DNA of 64,000 bases from Sphingomonas sp. KR3-1 (GCF_040049295.1 NZ_JBDZDQ010000001.1:992001-1056000); one strand, 5' to 3'; positions 8,666 to 18,386 are shown, counted from the stretch's first letter. A program made the numbers and translations. Notes: generated by a model not told the origin, from the letters alone.

Positions 8666-9349
8666 TCAGGCGTCGGCCCAGCGGCGTAGGAGATTATGGT
8701 ACACGCCGGTCAGCTCGATCACCGAGCGATCGTCATTGCCGAGCGCCTGCACCAGCCGCTGCACGGCCTGGTCCATCTCGAACAGGATGCGCCGCGCGCC
8801 GTCGTCGCGAACCATCGACTGGATCCAGAAGAAGCTCGCCACGCGCCGCCCGCGCGTCACCGGCTCGACGCGGTGCAGGCTCGACGAGGGGTAGAGGATC
8901 GCGTGCCCGGCCGGCAGCTTGACCGACTGCGTGCCGAACTGTCCCTCGATCAGCAATTCGCCGCCGTCATATGCCGCCGGATCCTCGAGGAAGACGGTCA
9001 TCGACAGGTCCGAGCGGATGCGGAACTCGGTGCCGCGCTGGATGCGCACCGCATTGTCGACATGCGTGTCGAAGCGCTGCCCGCCGCCATAGCGGTTGAA
9101 CAGCGGCGGAAAGACCTTGAGCGGCAGCGCGGCGGCGAAGAACAGCCCCGATCGGCCCAGCGCATCGAGGATCATCGCCCCCGCCTGGCGGTGCGCCTCG
9201 CTGCCTTCGGGCAGCTGCTCGTTATCCTTGGCGAGCGCCGATTGCGCGCCCGAAGTGGCGTTGCCGTCGATCCATTCACCCGCGTCGACGATGCCGCGCA
9301 GCGCCGCCACTTCCTCCGGCGAGAGCAGCTCGGGAATGGCGATCAGCAA
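8666..9349 (-). CDS. piuC: PKHD-type Fe(II)/2-oxoglutarate hydroxylase, PiuC-like
   Basis: A 227-residue dioxygenase, the usual family length. It contains the HxD iron motif in [11 protein letters not shown], the distal histidine in [15 protein letters not shown] and a 2-oxoglutarate-binding arginine nearby. In enterobacteria and pseudomonads PiuC-type proteins are iron-regulated and encoded beside catecholate siderophore receptors, as here. The start is probably TTG at 9349, preceded by GAGGAA at good spacing and overlapping the Sel1 gene stop by 7 bases, so translation is coupled. A much longer in-frame version reads into the Sel1 gene and is unlikely. The substrate is unknown. Confidence 0.9.
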   Translation of the reverse strand: MLIAIPELLSPEEVAALRGIVDAGEWIDGNATSGAQSALAKDNEQLPEGSEAHRQAGAMILDALGRSGLFFAAALPLKVFPPLFNRYGGGQRFDTHVDNAVRIQRGTEFRIRSDLSMTVFLEDPAAYDGGELLIEGQFGTQSVKLPAGHAILYPSSSLHRVEPVTRGRRVASFFWIQSMVRDDGARRILFEMDQAVQRLVQALGNDDRSVIELTGVYHNLLRRWADA

Positions 9350-10041
9350 AACAATTCCTCCAGTTCGGGCCAGGTCGAGCCCTTGAGCCAGCCGCGCGCC
9401 TTTTCGGCAAAGGCCGGGGTCGCGGTCTCGCGGCACTTGGCGAGCCAGCCGCGCGCCGCATCCAGTTGCCCGGCATCCAGCAGCATCCGGGCATGGTTGA
9501 ACGCCCCCCGGAAATCGCCGCCTTCCGCCGCCCGGGCATAGCATTCCGCCGCCCTTGCCAGATCGCGCTCCACTACCCAGCCGTCCTCATGGAAGCTGCC
9601 GACATAGTTGATCGCCTTGGCATTGCCCATCGCCGCGGCTTTCTGGAACCAGGCGAGCGCGGCGGCCTTGTCCTCGGTCAATCCCGCGCCGAGCGCCAGC
9701 GCCGTCGCGTAATTGTACATGCCCCAGTCGAGCCCGCGCTCGGCGGCGATGCGGAAGCATTCGGCGGCACGCGCCTTGTCGATCCTGGTGCCCCAGCCCA
9801 GGTCGTAGCAGCGCCCGACCATGTTGAGCGCCATCAGATGGCCCTGCGCCGCGGCCTTGTTGAACCAGGCGAAGCCCTGCCGCGCATCGCCCGCATCGAG
9901 CAGCATCTGCCCGAGCACCGCCTGCGCCTCGGCCACGCCCTGCTCCGCGCCCGCACGAACGAGCGCCGCCCGCTCCTCCGGCGAACCGGAGAGGCGGGCG
10001 GCGATTTCCGCCGCAGAGAGGGAATTCAGCGCTTGGTTCAG
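9343..10041 (-). CDS. Sel1/TPR-repeat protein
   Basis: About 232 residues built of Sel1-like helical repeats of about 36 residues, for example [40 protein letters not shown] and [26 protein letters not shown]. Such repeats are protein-interaction scaffolds. It sits between a siderophore receptor and a PiuC hydroxylase with overlaps at both ends, a frequent arrangement around Fiu/PiuA-type receptors. The start is unclear. No ATG, GTG or TTG lies between the receptor stop and the repeat region; CTG at 10041 overlaps the receptor stop as CTGA and follows GGGGG. The next ATG would remove about 46 residues. Confidence 0.8.
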   Translation of the reverse strand: MNQALNSLSAAEIAARLSGSPEERAALVRAGAEQGVAEAQAVLGQMLLDAGDARQGFAWFNKAAAQGHLMALNMVGRCYDLGWGTRIDKARAAECFRIAAERGLDWGMYNYATALALGAGLTEDKAAALAWFQKAAAMGNAKAINYVGSFHEDGWVVERDLARAAECYARAAEGGDFRGAFNHARMLLDAGQLDAARGWLAKCRETATPAFAEKARGWLKGSTWPELEELFC

Positions 10042-12569
10042 AACTTGACCCCCAGCGTGGCGAACGCCGAACGGCCCGGCGCGATCGACGCATAATGCGC
10101 CGAATAGGCCTGCGGGAAATAGACCTTGTCGGTCAGGTTCTGCACGTTGACGCTCACATCGAAATGCTCGTTGATCTTGTAGCCGAGCCGGGCATCGAAG
10201 CGCCAATATTCGGGCACGCTGCGCAGCAGTACCTTGGTGGCGGGGTTCACCGTCACCACGCCGGCCGCATTCTGCGTCGCCGTGCGGTTGTCGCTGTACC
10301 CGCCGAACACGCGGCTGGTGTAGAAGGCGCCGCCGCCGAAGCTCAGCCCCTTCACCGGCGTCAGGTTCGCCCACAACGTGAAGCTGTCCGCCGCGGTCTG
10401 CGTCGCCTGGCGGCCGGTGTTGACCGAGGGAACGAGCACCGACTTGGCCGGCTGCACCGTCACGTTGCCGACCACGACAGCCGCCGCGGTGAGCGCGGTA
10501 TAGCCGCCGTCGACGATCTTCGGGTCCATATGGGTGTAGCCGCCGAACACGTTCAGCCACTTGGTGACGTTGCCGTTGAAGCTGAACTCGATGCCGCGGA
10601 TGCGGCGCTTGCCGACGAACTGCACGGTGCCATCCTCGCCGGTGGCGCGGGCATTGTCGGTATCGGTCTGGAAGGCGGCAAGCGTCAGCGAGAGCTGCTC
10701 GTTGAACAGCCCGGCCTTGGCGCCGACTTCATAGCTCTTGGTCTTCTCGACCTTGAGGCTGTCGAGCAGCGTCAGGTTCGCAGCGGTATTGGTGGTCGGC
10801 AGCGCGTTCGGCTCCGAGCCTTCGCCGAGCAGGCTGTTCGGCGGCGTCGCCGCGGTGGCATAGCTCGCATAGAGGCTGGTGTTCTTGGTCGGCTTGAACA
10901 CCAGGCCGGCCTGCCAGTTGAACAGGTCGTCGGTGCGCTCGAGCGTCACGGTCTGCGTCGTGCCGGCGGCGAGCGCCGGGGTCAGCTTCGACGTGAAGTG
11001 GTCGTAGCGCACGCCCAGGTTGAGCAGCAGCGACGGCACCAGCGTGATCGAATCGAAGGCATAGGCCGAGACGCTGTTCGCCTCGTTCTGCGTCTCCGCG
11101 CTGTGCGCGCCCTCGACGATCGGCGTCTGCACGGTGGTGGTGTCGCCGGTATAGTTGACCCAGGCGTCGTTCGGGTTCGCGTTGAACAGGCTGGTGCAAT
11201 AGAAGCGCGCCAACGTGTCGTTGTTGCAGCGCGGGCTCACGGTCGAGCCGGTCGCCAGCACATAGGCGCCGCGGCGGGCCTTCTCCCAGCTGACTTCGGT
11301 GCCGAGCGCGATGCTGTGCTTCACCGAGCCGGTGTCGAAGGTGCCGAACAGGTCGGTCTGGTTGCCCAGCGTCTCGGTATAGCCGTAGCGGGTGTTGGCG
11401 CGCCGCCACAGATAGCCGCCATTGACCCGGTCGCCGCGCGTCGCCGCCGCGCCGGTCGGCACCACCGCGGTCGTGCCGAAGACGTTGCCCTGCTGGTCGT
11501 CGGGCTGGGTGTAGATATAGTTCTGCTCGTTATAGCCGTAGTGCGACGAGTTGCGCAGCGTCAGCGTGCCGAAGTCGTGCTCGAAGCGCAGCGCCGCCTG
11601 GTGGGTATAGGCGTCGCGGAAGTCGCGGTCCTTGAGGCCGTAGAAGGTGTCGCGGCTGACATTGCCGGTCACCCCGCCGATCGTCGTCACCTTGCCGATC
11701 GCCGGCTCCGAATAGATCTCGCCCGCGCCCGGCGCGTTGCCGATCGTGTAGAGATAGGGGATGCCGCTGTCCGGCAGCTCATGGCTCTCGAGATAATAGT
11801 AGCTGGCGGTCAGCCGCGTATCGGTGCCGAGACCGATCGTGACCGACGGCGCGACGCCCCAGCGGCGCTGCCAGATCGCGTCGCGGCCGGCGACGCCCTG
11901 GTCGTGCCACATCGCCGCGATGCGCACGCCGACATTGCCGCCCAGATACTGGTTCACGTCGAGCGACGCATGCTTGTAGTCGTCGGTGCCGTAGCTGGCG
12001 GTCGCGCGGACGAAGTCGGTCGCCTGCGGCGTCTTGGTGATGATGTTGATCGAGCCGCCGGCGCTGCCGCGGCCGCCCAGCGTCGAATCCGAGCCGCGGA
12101 CGACCTGGACCTGCTCGATCGCGAACGTGTCGCGGGTCTGCGCCGCCGTGTCGCGCACGCCGTCGACGAAGGTCGAGCCCTGGCTGTCGAAGCCGCGGAT
12201 GAAGGGGCGGTCGCCGATCGGGTTGCCGCCTTCCGCGGCGCCGAAGGTGATGCCCGGAACCGTGCGCAGCGCGTCGGCCAGCGTGGTCGATCCGGTCTGC
12301 TCGATCACGTCCTTGGGCAGCACGATCACCGAGCGCGGGGTGTTCTCCACCGTGGCGACCGCCTTGGGGCCCTGCAGCTCGCCCGAGCGCGCGCCGTTGA
12401 CGACGATCTGGTCGCGATCCTGCGCGCTGCGGTCCTGGGCTTCCTTGTCCGCATCGGCAGGCGTCGGATTGTTGTTGTCGGCAGCGTGGGCGGGCGCGGT
12501 GGCGATGAAGCCGACGCAGGCGAGCGCGAGATAGGAAGCGCCCGAACGCGCGGTGGAAGAACGACTCAC
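10038..12569 (-). CDS. TonB-dependent siderophore receptor (Fiu/PiuA-like)
   Basis: An 843-residue outer-membrane receptor. A signal peptide (about 1-30, ending AHAA) is followed by a TonB-box region, and a plug domain from about 55 to 190 contains VLPKDVIEQTGSTTLADALRTVPGI, the RPFIRGFDSQG motif and IEQVQVVRGSDSTLGGRGSAGGSINI. A 22-strand-type barrel ends in the aromatic FATLGVKF. It imports ferric siderophores, probably catecholates, with energy from TonB-ExbBD. It is first in a three-gene overlapping unit with the Sel1 and PiuC genes. Two tandem Fur-like sites lie about 35 bases before its ATG. Confidence 0.95.
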   Translation of the reverse strand: MSRSSTARSGASYLALACVGFIATAPAHAADNNNPTPADADKEAQDRSAQDRDQIVVNGARSGELQGPKAVATVENTPRSVIVLPKDVIEQTGSTTLADALRTVPGITFGAAEGGNPIGDRPFIRGFDSQGSTFVDGVRDTAAQTRDTFAIEQVQVVRGSDSTLGGRGSAGGSINIITKTPQATDFVRATASYGTDDYKHASLDVNQYLGGNVGVRIAAMWHDQGVAGRDAIWQRRWGVAPSVTIGLGTDTRLTASYYYLESHELPDSGIPYLYTIGNAPGAGEIYSEPAIGKVTTIGGVTGNVSRDTFYGLKDRDFRDAYTHQAALRFEHDFGTLTLRNSSHYGYNEQNYIYTQPDDQQGNVFGTTAVVPTGAAATRGDRVNGGYLWRRANTRYGYTETLGNQTDLFGTFDTGSVKHSIALGTEVSWEKARRGAYVLATGSTVSPRCNNDTLARFYCTSLFNANPNDAWVNYTGDTTTVQTPIVEGAHSAETQNEANSVSAYAFDSITLVPSLLLNLGVRYDHFTSKLTPALAAGTTQTVTLERTDDLFNWQAGLVFKPTKNTSLYASYATAATPPNSLLGEGSEPNALPTTNTAANLTLLDSLKVEKTKSYEVGAKAGLFNEQLSLTLAAFQTDTDNARATGEDGTVQFVGKRRIRGIEFSFNGNVTKWLNVFGGYTHMDPKIVDGGYTALTAAAVVVGNVTVQPAKSVLVPSVNTGRQATQTAADSFTLWANLTPVKGLSFGGGAFYTSRVFGGYSDNRTATQNAAGVVTVNPATKVLLRSVPEYWRFDARLGYKINEHFDVSVNVQNLTDKVYFPQAYSAHYASIAPGRSAFATLGVKF

Positions 12570-12603
12570 GGATGAACCCCCTGATTTGATTATTTCGGGC
12601 TCA

Positions 12604-12651
12604 GCTATTGCGAGGCGTTCTCAGAGTCAATGCTAATGCGAGCGGTTCGCA
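12604..12651. promoter_or_regulatory. Two tandem Fur-like boxes
   Basis: Sequences gctattgcgaggcgttctca (12604-12623) and gctaatgcgagcggttcgca (12632-12651) are near copies 28 bases apart. On the receptor strand they read TGAGAAcgccTCGCAATAGC and TGCGAAccgcTCGCATTAGC, close to known alphaproteobacterial Fur sites. They lie 35-82 bases before the receptor start, the expected place for iron repression. Confidence 0.65.
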
Positions 12652-12654
12652 TCT

Positions 12655-12933
12655 TTATGTCTGGATCATGTTCTCCGGAGACCGCGGCGGCGCGCGCTCG
12701 GCGAGCAGCCAGCTGCGGATCGCACTGGCGAGATTGGGCGGGTCCTCGTCCGAGATCCGGGCATGATCGATCGCCGCGACCAGCGCGTTGAGCGGCAGCG
12801 CGCGTTCTGCCGCGGCCGCTTCCAGCGCCTCCCAGAACAGGGGCTCGAGACTAATCGAGGTCTGGTGCCCGGCGATCGTCACCGAGCGCTTGATCGGCCC
12901 CTGAAAGCCACCGGGCGGCGGCTCGACCTTCAC
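12655..12933 (-). CDS. Ribbon-helix-helix domain protein
   Basis: A 92-residue protein with an arc-type ribbon-helix-helix core: the strand [19 protein letters not shown] followed by helices [24 protein letters not shown]. The fold is common among DNA-binding regulators, and this short form (RHH_4-like) is widespread in alphaproteobacteria with unknown targets. It begins with an ATGA overlap with the cobT stop and is probably translated from the same mRNA. Confidence 0.8.
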   Translation of the reverse strand: MKVEPPPGGFQGPIKRSVTIAGHQTSISLEPLFWEALEAAAAERALPLNALVAAIDHARISDEDPPNLASAIRSWLLAERAPPRSPENMIQT

Positions 12934-14756
12934 TCGCTGTCGAACAAGGCCGCCAGCTGCTCGACCATCGTGCCGGCGAGCTGCTCGGCATCCATGATCG
13001 TCACTGCGCGGCTGTAATAGCGCGTCACGTCATGCCCGATGCCGATCGCGACCAGCTCGACCGGCGAGCGCGCCTCGATCCAGCCGATCACCTGGCGCAG
13101 GTGCCGCTCCAGGTACGAGCCCGAATTCACCGACAGGGTGGAATCATCGACCGGCGCGCCGTCCGAGATCACCATCAGGATCTTGCGGTCCTCGCTGCGC
13201 CCGATCAGCCGCTGGTGCGCCCAGAGCAGCGCCTCGCCGTCGATATTCTCCTTGAGCAGCCCCTCGCGCATCATCAGTCCGAGCGACTTCTTGGCGCGGC
13301 GCCACGGCTCGTCGGCCTGCTTGTAGATGATGTGGCGCACGTCGTTGAGGCGACCCGGCTGGGCGGGGCGGCCATCGGCCAGCCACTTCTCTCTGGACTG
13401 CCCGCCCTTCCAGGCGCGCGTGGTGAAGCCGAGGATCTCGGTCTTAACCCCTACCCGCTCCAGCGTGCGCGCCATGATGTCGGCGCTGATCGCCGCGATC
13501 GAGATCGGCCGCCCGCGCATCGAGCCCGAATTGTCGATCAGCAGCGTCACCACCGTGTCCTTGAACTCGGTGTCCTTCTCCGCCTTGTAGGAGAGCGACA
13601 GCATCGGGTTGACGACGATGCGGGCCAGCCGCGCCGCATCGAGGATGCCTTCCTCCTGGTCGAAGTCCCAGCTGCGGTTCTGCTGCGCCATCAGCCGGCG
13701 CTGGAGCCGGTTGGCGAGCTTGGTCACCGCACCCTGCAGATGGAGCAGCTGCTGGTCGAGATAGGCGCGCAGCCGATCGAGCTCCTCGGTGTCGCACAGC
13801 TCGGTGGCGGCGATCACTTCGTCGAACTGGGTGGTGTAGGGGCGATACTCGAACTGCGGCGGCAGGTCGCTCCACGGGCGATTGGGGCGAACGGGCATCA
13901 TGCCCTCCTCGCCGTCGTCGCCCGGCTCTCCGTCGCCGTCCTCCATCGCGTCGGACTGCTGCTGCTCGCCCTCCTCGCCCTGGTCCGAGTCGCGCTGCTC
14001 GCCGCGCGCCTCGGCCTGGCCTTCGCTCTGGCTCGATTCGTTCTCGCCTTCCTGGTCGCCGTCCTGATCCTGCTCGTCGGTGCCCTCGTCCTCGCCGCCG
14101 CCTTCATCGGCTTCGTCGGGTATCAGCTCGCCTTCGGTGAGCTCGAGGTCCTGGAGCAGCTTGGCGGTGAGCGAGGCGAAGGCGCGCTGATCGTCGATCG
14201 CCAGCGCCAGTGCATCGAGATCGGAAGCGGCGCGTTCCTCGATCCAGTCGCGGATCAACGCCATGCCCAGCGCCGCGGGGGCAGGCGATTCGCGCCCGGT
14301 CAGCCGCTCGCGGACCATCAGCCCCAGCGCTGTGGAGAGCGGCACTTCCTCGCGGTTGCGCGCCCGCGTGATCGGATCGGCGCGCAGCTTCACTTCGAGC
14401 GCATGATCGAGGTTCGCCGCGATGCCGGCATAGCCGCGCGAGCCCAGCGCCTCGACCCGGGCGGTCTCCACGGCGTCGAACACCGCGCGGGCGACCGGCT
14501 CCTTGGGGGCGTTCCGCAGGTGGAAGCCATTGTCGTGGTGGCGCATGCGCAGCGCGAAGCTGTCGGCAAAGCCGCGCGCCTCGGCGACTTCCTCGGCAGG
14601 CAGCGTGCGCGACGGCGTCGGCACCTTGATCGCGCGGCCGTCCTGGCGCGGCACCTCGCCGGTAAAGCTCAGCTCGGCCTCGCGCTCGCCCGATAGCGCG
14701 CGCGCGGCGCCGCCAAGGACGTTGCGAAACCTGTCGAGCGGAGAGTCGGCGGCCAT
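12930..14756 (-). CDS. cobT: Cobaltochelatase subunit CobT-like, von Willebrand A protein
   Basis: A 608-residue protein. The C-terminal vWA domain carries the metal-binding MIDAS motif DNSGSMRG near residue 400. About residues 209-286 form a very acidic Asp/Glu/Gln linker, a hallmark of CobT. With CobS it forms the chaperone-like AAA+/vWA pair that drives CobN in aerobic cobalamin synthesis. No CobN or other cobalamin gene is visible here, so a different client is possible, as suggested for many cobST pairs. ATG 14756 ([10 protein letters not shown]) gives the family N-terminus; an in-frame start 10 codons upstream is less likely. It overlaps the RHH gene by 4 bases. Confidence 0.92.
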   Translation of the reverse strand: MAADSPLDRFRNVLGGAARALSGEREAELSFTGEVPRQDGRAIKVPTPSRTLPAEEVAEARGFADSFALRMRHHDNGFHLRNAPKEPVARAVFDAVETARVEALGSRGYAGIAANLDHALEVKLRADPITRARNREEVPLSTALGLMVRERLTGRESPAPAALGMALIRDWIEERAASDLDALALAIDDQRAFASLTAKLLQDLELTEGELIPDEADEGGGEDEGTDEQDQDGDQEGENESSQSEGQAEARGEQRDSDQGEEGEQQQSDAMEDGDGEPGDDGEEGMMPVRPNRPWSDLPPQFEYRPYTTQFDEVIAATELCDTEELDRLRAYLDQQLLHLQGAVTKLANRLQRRLMAQQNRSWDFDQEEGILDAARLARIVVNPMLSLSYKAEKDTEFKDTVVTLLIDNSGSMRGRPISIAAISADIMARTLERVGVKTEILGFTTRAWKGGQSREKWLADGRPAQPGRLNDVRHIIYKQADEPWRRAKKSLGLMMREGLLKENIDGEALLWAHQRLIGRSEDRKILMVISDGAPVDDSTLSVNSGSYLERHLRQVIGWIEARSPVELVAIGIGHDVTRYYSRAVTIMDAEQLAGTMVEQLAALFDSE

Positions 14757-14825
14757 GCGGGCTCGATAGAACGCTCGCCCGCACAAGGAAAGCCGCCCCG
14801 AACCACCGTCCGGGGCGGATTTGCC

Positions 14826-15725
14826 TCACTTCACGTCGAGGAACGGCATCGGTGCGGCGCCGCCGGTATAGGTCGGCAGCACCCCGTTCCACTTCTCCAC
14901 CGCGCGCAGCTTGACGATCTCCGGGTTGGTGCGGATCGCTTCCGCCTCGACCTGGATCGCCTTGGCGTCGCCCTGCGCCTTGGCGACGCGTGCCTCGGCA
15001 TCGGCCGTGGCGGTGGCGACATTCGCCTGGGCCGCCAGCGCCGCCTGCTCGTTGGCGATCTTGGCGTTGATCTGCGACAGCACCGCCGGCGGCACGACGA
15101 TGTTGCCCGCCCAGTAGATCTGCTCGACCTGCAGCCCCACCGGCTCGAAGAACTTCTCCACCCGCGCCTGCGCCGTCGCGATCAGTTCGGCCTTGTGGCT
15201 GCCATAGATCTCCTCGACGCCCAGCTGCGCCGCCCGCTCGACGATCGCGTTGCGGATCGCATTGCGCAGCGGCCCGGCGATGATCGCGTCCATGTCGGTG
15301 CGGTAGCGCTGGAACAGGATCGAGGCGCGCGCCGGATCGACATGGTAGGAGACCGCGACGTCTGCCTTGAGGGAAAGGCCGTTCTTGTCCTGGAAGTTGA
15401 AGCTCTCGTCGGTCGTGTTCTGCTCGGTGGTCGAGCCCGTCCAGGTATAGGTGCGGGTGAACACCGGATATTCGTAGATGTGCGTCCCCGGCGGGGCGAA
15501 ATACCAGCCGACCGGCAGCGAGTTGGGCGAGACGCCGCCGGCGATGTTGTTGACGCGGATGCCGACCTGGCCGGGCTGGACGCGGGCGAAGCTGCTCATC
15601 GCCGTCCAGGCCAGAACAACCGCCACCACCCCCAGGCCAATGCGACGGCCGATATGGCCGCCACGCACCACGCGGCCCATGGTGCGTCCGATCGCCTCGG
15701 CGGGATTTTCCGTTTCATATGCCAC
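14826..15725 (-). CDS. SPFH-domain (prohibitin/stomatin-like) membrane protein
   Basis: A 299-residue protein with one N-terminal membrane helix (about 29-47, LGVVAVVLAWTAMSSF) and an SPFH domain from about 50 (VQPGQVGIRVNNIAGGV) to 230. An Ala/Glu-rich coiled helix follows (NEQAALAAQANVATATADAEARVAKAQ). Such proteins oligomerise on membranes and act as scaffolds or protease regulators. The start is GTG at 15725, 9 bases after GGGAG. It lies between cobT and cobS on the same strand, separated from cobS by a 372-base gap, so co-transcription is uncertain. Confidence 0.88.
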   Translation of the reverse strand: MAYETENPAEAIGRTMGRVVRGGHIGRRIGLGVVAVVLAWTAMSSFARVQPGQVGIRVNNIAGGVSPNSLPVGWYFAPPGTHIYEYPVFTRTYTWTGSTTEQNTTDESFNFQDKNGLSLKADVAVSYHVDPARASILFQRYRTDMDAIIAGPLRNAIRNAIVERAAQLGVEEIYGSHKAELIATAQARVEKFFEPVGLQVEQIYWAGNIVVPPAVLSQINAKIANEQAALAAQANVATATADAEARVAKAQGDAKAIQVEAEAIRTNPEIVKLRAVEKWNGVLPTYTGGAAPMPFLDVK

Positions 15726-16097
15726 CTGTTCATCTCCCTTCGGGGGAAGTCCGCCCCCTCGGTCGTTCGGCGCGGACGGCCAGATGCCGCCCCGCGCAGG
15801 GCCGAACGCGGCCGAGCTCGCTCGACGCGGGAATTCGATCGGGATGGGTGGGTCGGGCGGATGCGGGCTTCCCGAGGGAAGGGCGCAGGCGGGGCGACAC
15901 AGCGGCAGCCAAATCGCGTGCGGTCCTCGAAAATGGACCGACACAATCCGAAAGCTCATGCCAACGTCGCTAACCCTGCTCCTTCAAATCATCCGAACGC
16001 CAGCGAATCTACGCTTCCCATTGCGGCTCGCAAGCGGGCTCGTTCTGCAATCGCAGCGAGTCCAGTTGCAATTTATGCAACAGACCCGGCCCCTGCC
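15726..16097. other. 372-base intergenic gap without a recognised gene
   Basis: No convincing coding frame is seen on either strand. The segment near 15726 is the leader of the SPFH gene (CCCGAAGGGAGATGAACAG before the GTG). The only clear motif is the palindrome at 16066-16080. Base composition shifts to lower GC between about 15930 and 16090, as expected for promoter DNA of the - strand SPFH gene. Confidence 0.5.
16066..16080. promoter_or_regulatory. Symmetrical TTGCA-N5-TGCAA site
   Basis: TTGCAATTTATGCAA is a perfect 5-5 inverted repeat in a locally AT-rich patch between the small CobS-linked gene and the SPFH gene. It resembles an operator for a dimeric regulator. The regulator is unknown. 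Confidence 0.35.
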
Positions 16098-16298
16098 CTA
16101 GGTTTTGCGCAATCGCCGGAGCAGCGCGCGCCAGCCACGCGGATGCGCTGGCTCGGGCTCGGTCTTTCCGACGCCCATCCGCGCATGCACCAGGTCCTTC
16201 AGATAGGCATATTCATCGCCGGTGATCGGCCCGCCCTCGCCCCCGCGCGCCGTCCAGCGGCGGGGTTCGAGCGGATCATCATCGGCGGGGTCGCTCAA
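16098..16298 (-). CDS. Small protein translationally coupled to cobS, unknown function
   Basis: A 66-residue ORF starting with TTG at 16298 that overlaps the cobS stop (TTGA). The sequence has an acidic start ([14 protein letters not shown]), a central [24 protein letters not shown] segment and a basic Arg-rich tail [13 protein letters not shown]. No known domain is recognised. The overlap and clean protein-like composition argue that it is real, probably co-expressed with the CobS ATPase. Confidence 0.6.
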   Translation of the reverse strand: MSDPADDDPLEPRRWTARGGEGGPITGDEYAYLKDLVHARMGVGKTEPEPAHPRGWRALLRRLRKT

Positions 16299-17299
16299 GC
16301 CTTGGCGACCACGCTTTCGGGCAGGTCCTTGCCGAACACGCGCTGATAATATTCGGCCACCTGCGCGCGCTCCGCTTCGTCGCACTTGTTGAGGAAGCTC
16401 AGCCGGAACGCGAAGCCGACATCCTTGAAGATCTCGGTGTTCTGCGCCCAGGTGATCACCGTGCGGGGCGACATCACGGTGGAAATGTCGCCGGCGACGA
16501 AGCCCTTGCGGGTGAGATCCGCCACGCGGACCATGTTCTCGACCAGCTCCTTGCCGCCCGGCTTGTCGAAATCGCCCGACTTGGCGAGAACGATCTGCGC
16601 CTCGACCGCGGCGGGGAGATAGTTGAGCGTCACCACGATGTTCCAGCGGTCCATCTGGCCCTGGTTGATCTGCTGGGTGCCGTGATAGAGCCCGCTGGTG
16701 TCGCCCAGGCCCACGGTGTTCGCGGTGGCGAACAGGCGGAAATAGGGGTTGGGGCGGATCACGCGGTTCTGGTCGAGCAGGGTCAGCTTGCCCTCGGTCT
16801 CGAGCACGCGCTGGATCACGAACATCACGTCCGGGCGGCCCGCATCATATTCGTCGAAGACGAGCGCGGTCGGGGTCTGCAGCGCCCAGGGCAGCAGGCC
16901 CTCGCGGAACTCGGTGACCTGCTGGCCGTCCTTGAGCACGATCGCATCGCGGCCGATCAGGTCGATGCGGCTGATATGCGCGTCGAGATTGATGCGGATG
17001 CACGGCCAGTTGAGGCGCGCCGCGACCTGCTCGATATGCGTCGACTTGCCGGTGCCGTGATAGCCCTGGACCATCACACGGCGATTATACGCAAAGCCCG
17101 CCAGGATCGCGAGCGTGGTATCGGCATCGAAGACATATGCCGGATCCAGGTCGGGCACGCGCTCGTCCGCCTCGCTGAACGCCGGCACTTCAAGGTCGCT
17201 GTCGATCCCGAACAGGTCGCGCACCTTCACCATCTTGTCGGGCGCTTCGAGGATCGTGGTTTCCCGGCTGTCGGGCTGGGTGTTGGGAATATCGGCCAT
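16295..17299 (-). CDS. cobS: Cobaltochelatase subunit CobS-like AAA+ ATPase
   Basis: A 334-residue MoxR-type AAA+ protein. It has Walker [10 protein letters not shown] at 79-87, Walker B VFDEYDAG near 147 and sensor-like FATANTVG. It is the hexameric motor partner of CobT. In cobalamin-making alphaproteobacteria it powers cobalt insertion by CobN, but no CobN is seen in this window. The length is normal for the family. A long inverted repeat lies about 50 bases upstream. Confidence 0.93.
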   Translation of the reverse strand: MADIPNTQPDSRETTILEAPDKMVKVRDLFGIDSDLEVPAFSEADERVPDLDPAYVFDADTTLAILAGFAYNRRVMVQGYHGTGKSTHIEQVAARLNWPCIRINLDAHISRIDLIGRDAIVLKDGQQVTEFREGLLPWALQTPTALVFDEYDAGRPDVMFVIQRVLETEGKLTLLDQNRVIRPNPYFRLFATANTVGLGDTSGLYHGTQQINQGQMDRWNIVVTLNYLPAAVEAQIVLAKSGDFDKPGGKELVENMVRVADLTRKGFVAGDISTVMSPRTVITWAQNTEIFKDVGFAFRLSFLNKCDEAERAQVAEYYQRVFGKDLPESVVAKA

Positions 17300-17349
17300 C
17301 GTCTTCGGATCCTTCCGTCGCGAGAGCGACTAGAAGCTCCCGTGCCGCA

Positions 17350-17397
17350 CTGCAACGGGGATCGCATCAAAACTGCCGATGCGACGAACCGTTGCAG
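17350..17397. promoter_or_regulatory. Nested inverted repeat upstream of cobS
   Basis: Outer arms CTGCAACGG (17350-17358) and CCGTTGCAG (17389-17397) enclose inner arms TCGCATC (17362-17368) and GATGCGA (17378-17384). Both pair perfectly and could form one extended hairpin. The element lies between the divergent cobS and lipoprotein genes. It may be a 5'-leader structure or an operator. Confidence 0.5.
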
Positions 17398-17481
17398 GCT
17401 CTTCCCTCGAATCGGCTTTCATGGGATCATGACGTCAAAGCAACGGTCGCGCGTACACCACCGATTCTCCTGGGGAAGACG

Positions 17482-18138
17482 ATGAACGGGAAGCTGTTGT
17501 TCCTGGCGCTGCTCGCGCCGCTCACGGCATGCGACTGGGGCCAGCAGCCTCCCCCGCCGCCGCGCCGTCCCCCGCCCGTGGTGGTGCGCCCGATCGATCG
17601 CGAGCCCGACTGGCTCGTCGCCGTCCCCGATTGCCAGGGCAGCCTGCGCCGCGGCCAATGGCTGGTCTGCGACAACAAGGGATTGAACTGGCTGCATCGC
17701 ACGCTCGCCACGCAATGGGCCGAGGACCGCCAGGGCGCGACCCGGCAGCAGCTCTGGATACAGCGCCAGCAGCTCCAGGCGCTGGCCAGCGAGCGCGACG
17801 CCTGCGAGACCGCCGAATGCGTCGCCACTGCCTATCGCCGCTATCTGCGCGGGCCGCAGCGCTGGACGCCCGAGCCCGAATGGCGCCCCGCCCCGCCGCG
17901 GCCGCGGCCGGTCTATCACCGGGTGCGCGAGAAGCGCTGGAACTGGCGCGACGACGGCCCGAGCTGCGCCTCGAAGATCGGCTTCCAGCGCGCCTCGCTG
18001 CTCGCGCGGCAATGTTCGGTGGTCAATCCCGACGGCCAGTGCGGCCCGCAGCGCAAGTGCGAGACGTTGAAGACGATGATCCTCGACGGCTGCTGGGACA
18101 TGGGCGATCGCAAGCCGGGCTTCTGCGGCCGGACCTAG
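17482..18138 (+). CDS. Lipoprotein with LprI-like cysteine pattern
   Basis: A 218-residue lipoprotein. The signal peptide ends in the lipobox LTAC with Cys17, followed by a proline-rich linker. Residues of about 50-125 resemble the LprI/lysozyme-inhibitor-like domain: a paired-cysteine pattern (PDCQGSLRRGQWLVCDN) and ERDACETAECVATAYRRYL. The C-terminal third has further cysteines (DGPSC, RQCSV, GQCGPQRKCETL, DGCWD) that may form disulfides in the periplasm. It is probably membrane-anchored; the role is unknown and LprI assignment is by pattern only. Confidence 0.7.
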   Translation: MNGKLLFLALLAPLTACDWGQQPPPPPRRPPPVVVRPIDREPDWLVAVPDCQGSLRRGQWLVCDNKGLNWLHRTLATQWAEDRQGATRQQLWIQRQQLQALASERDACETAECVATAYRRYLRGPQRWTPEPEWRPAPPRPRPVYHRVREKRWNWRDDGPSCASKIGFQRASLLARQCSVVNPDGQCGPQRKCETLKTMILDGCWDMGDRKPGFCGRT

Positions 18139-18359
18139 GGGCGGCTCCCCGCTCCCCGCGGCGCTCCAACAGCGCGCACGGAAGCGAATCATCAAAGGTC
18201 ACAAAGGCCGCACCAATGGCGATTTTTCGGCGCGCCTATTTTCCCTGTTTTGCCGGAAATTGCGTTCATCTCGCAACATTCTTACGCAGTCGCGATCCTA
18301 TCTTTCCTACAGAGTCAAAGAGCGGCCGGGTTGCTGGCCCGGCGGGTGAGCCAAGCAGG

Positions 18360-18378
18360 CGAAATCCTACATTGCAAG
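18360..18378 (+). repeat. Copy of dispersed module cgaaatcctacattgcaag
   Basis: An exact 19-base match to 27614-27632, and one mismatch over 17 bases to the inverted copy at 8481-8497. Here it sits 8 bases before the hairpin at 18387. The remainder of the gap 18139-18411 shows no gene. Confidence 0.75.
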
Positions 18379-18386
18379 ATGCGTCT

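Noticed and set aside
10095..12575. Long + strand frame opposite the siderophore receptor, and similar ones opposite hppA, the S9 peptidase, the lyase and the other TonB receptors
   Set aside because: All show low-complexity Arg/Gly/Asp/Val-rich translations, overlap clear genes fully and have no ribosome-binding site.
17300..17481. Cobalamin riboswitch before cobS
   Set aside because: No B12-box-like conserved core was recognised. Only a simple nested hairpin is present.
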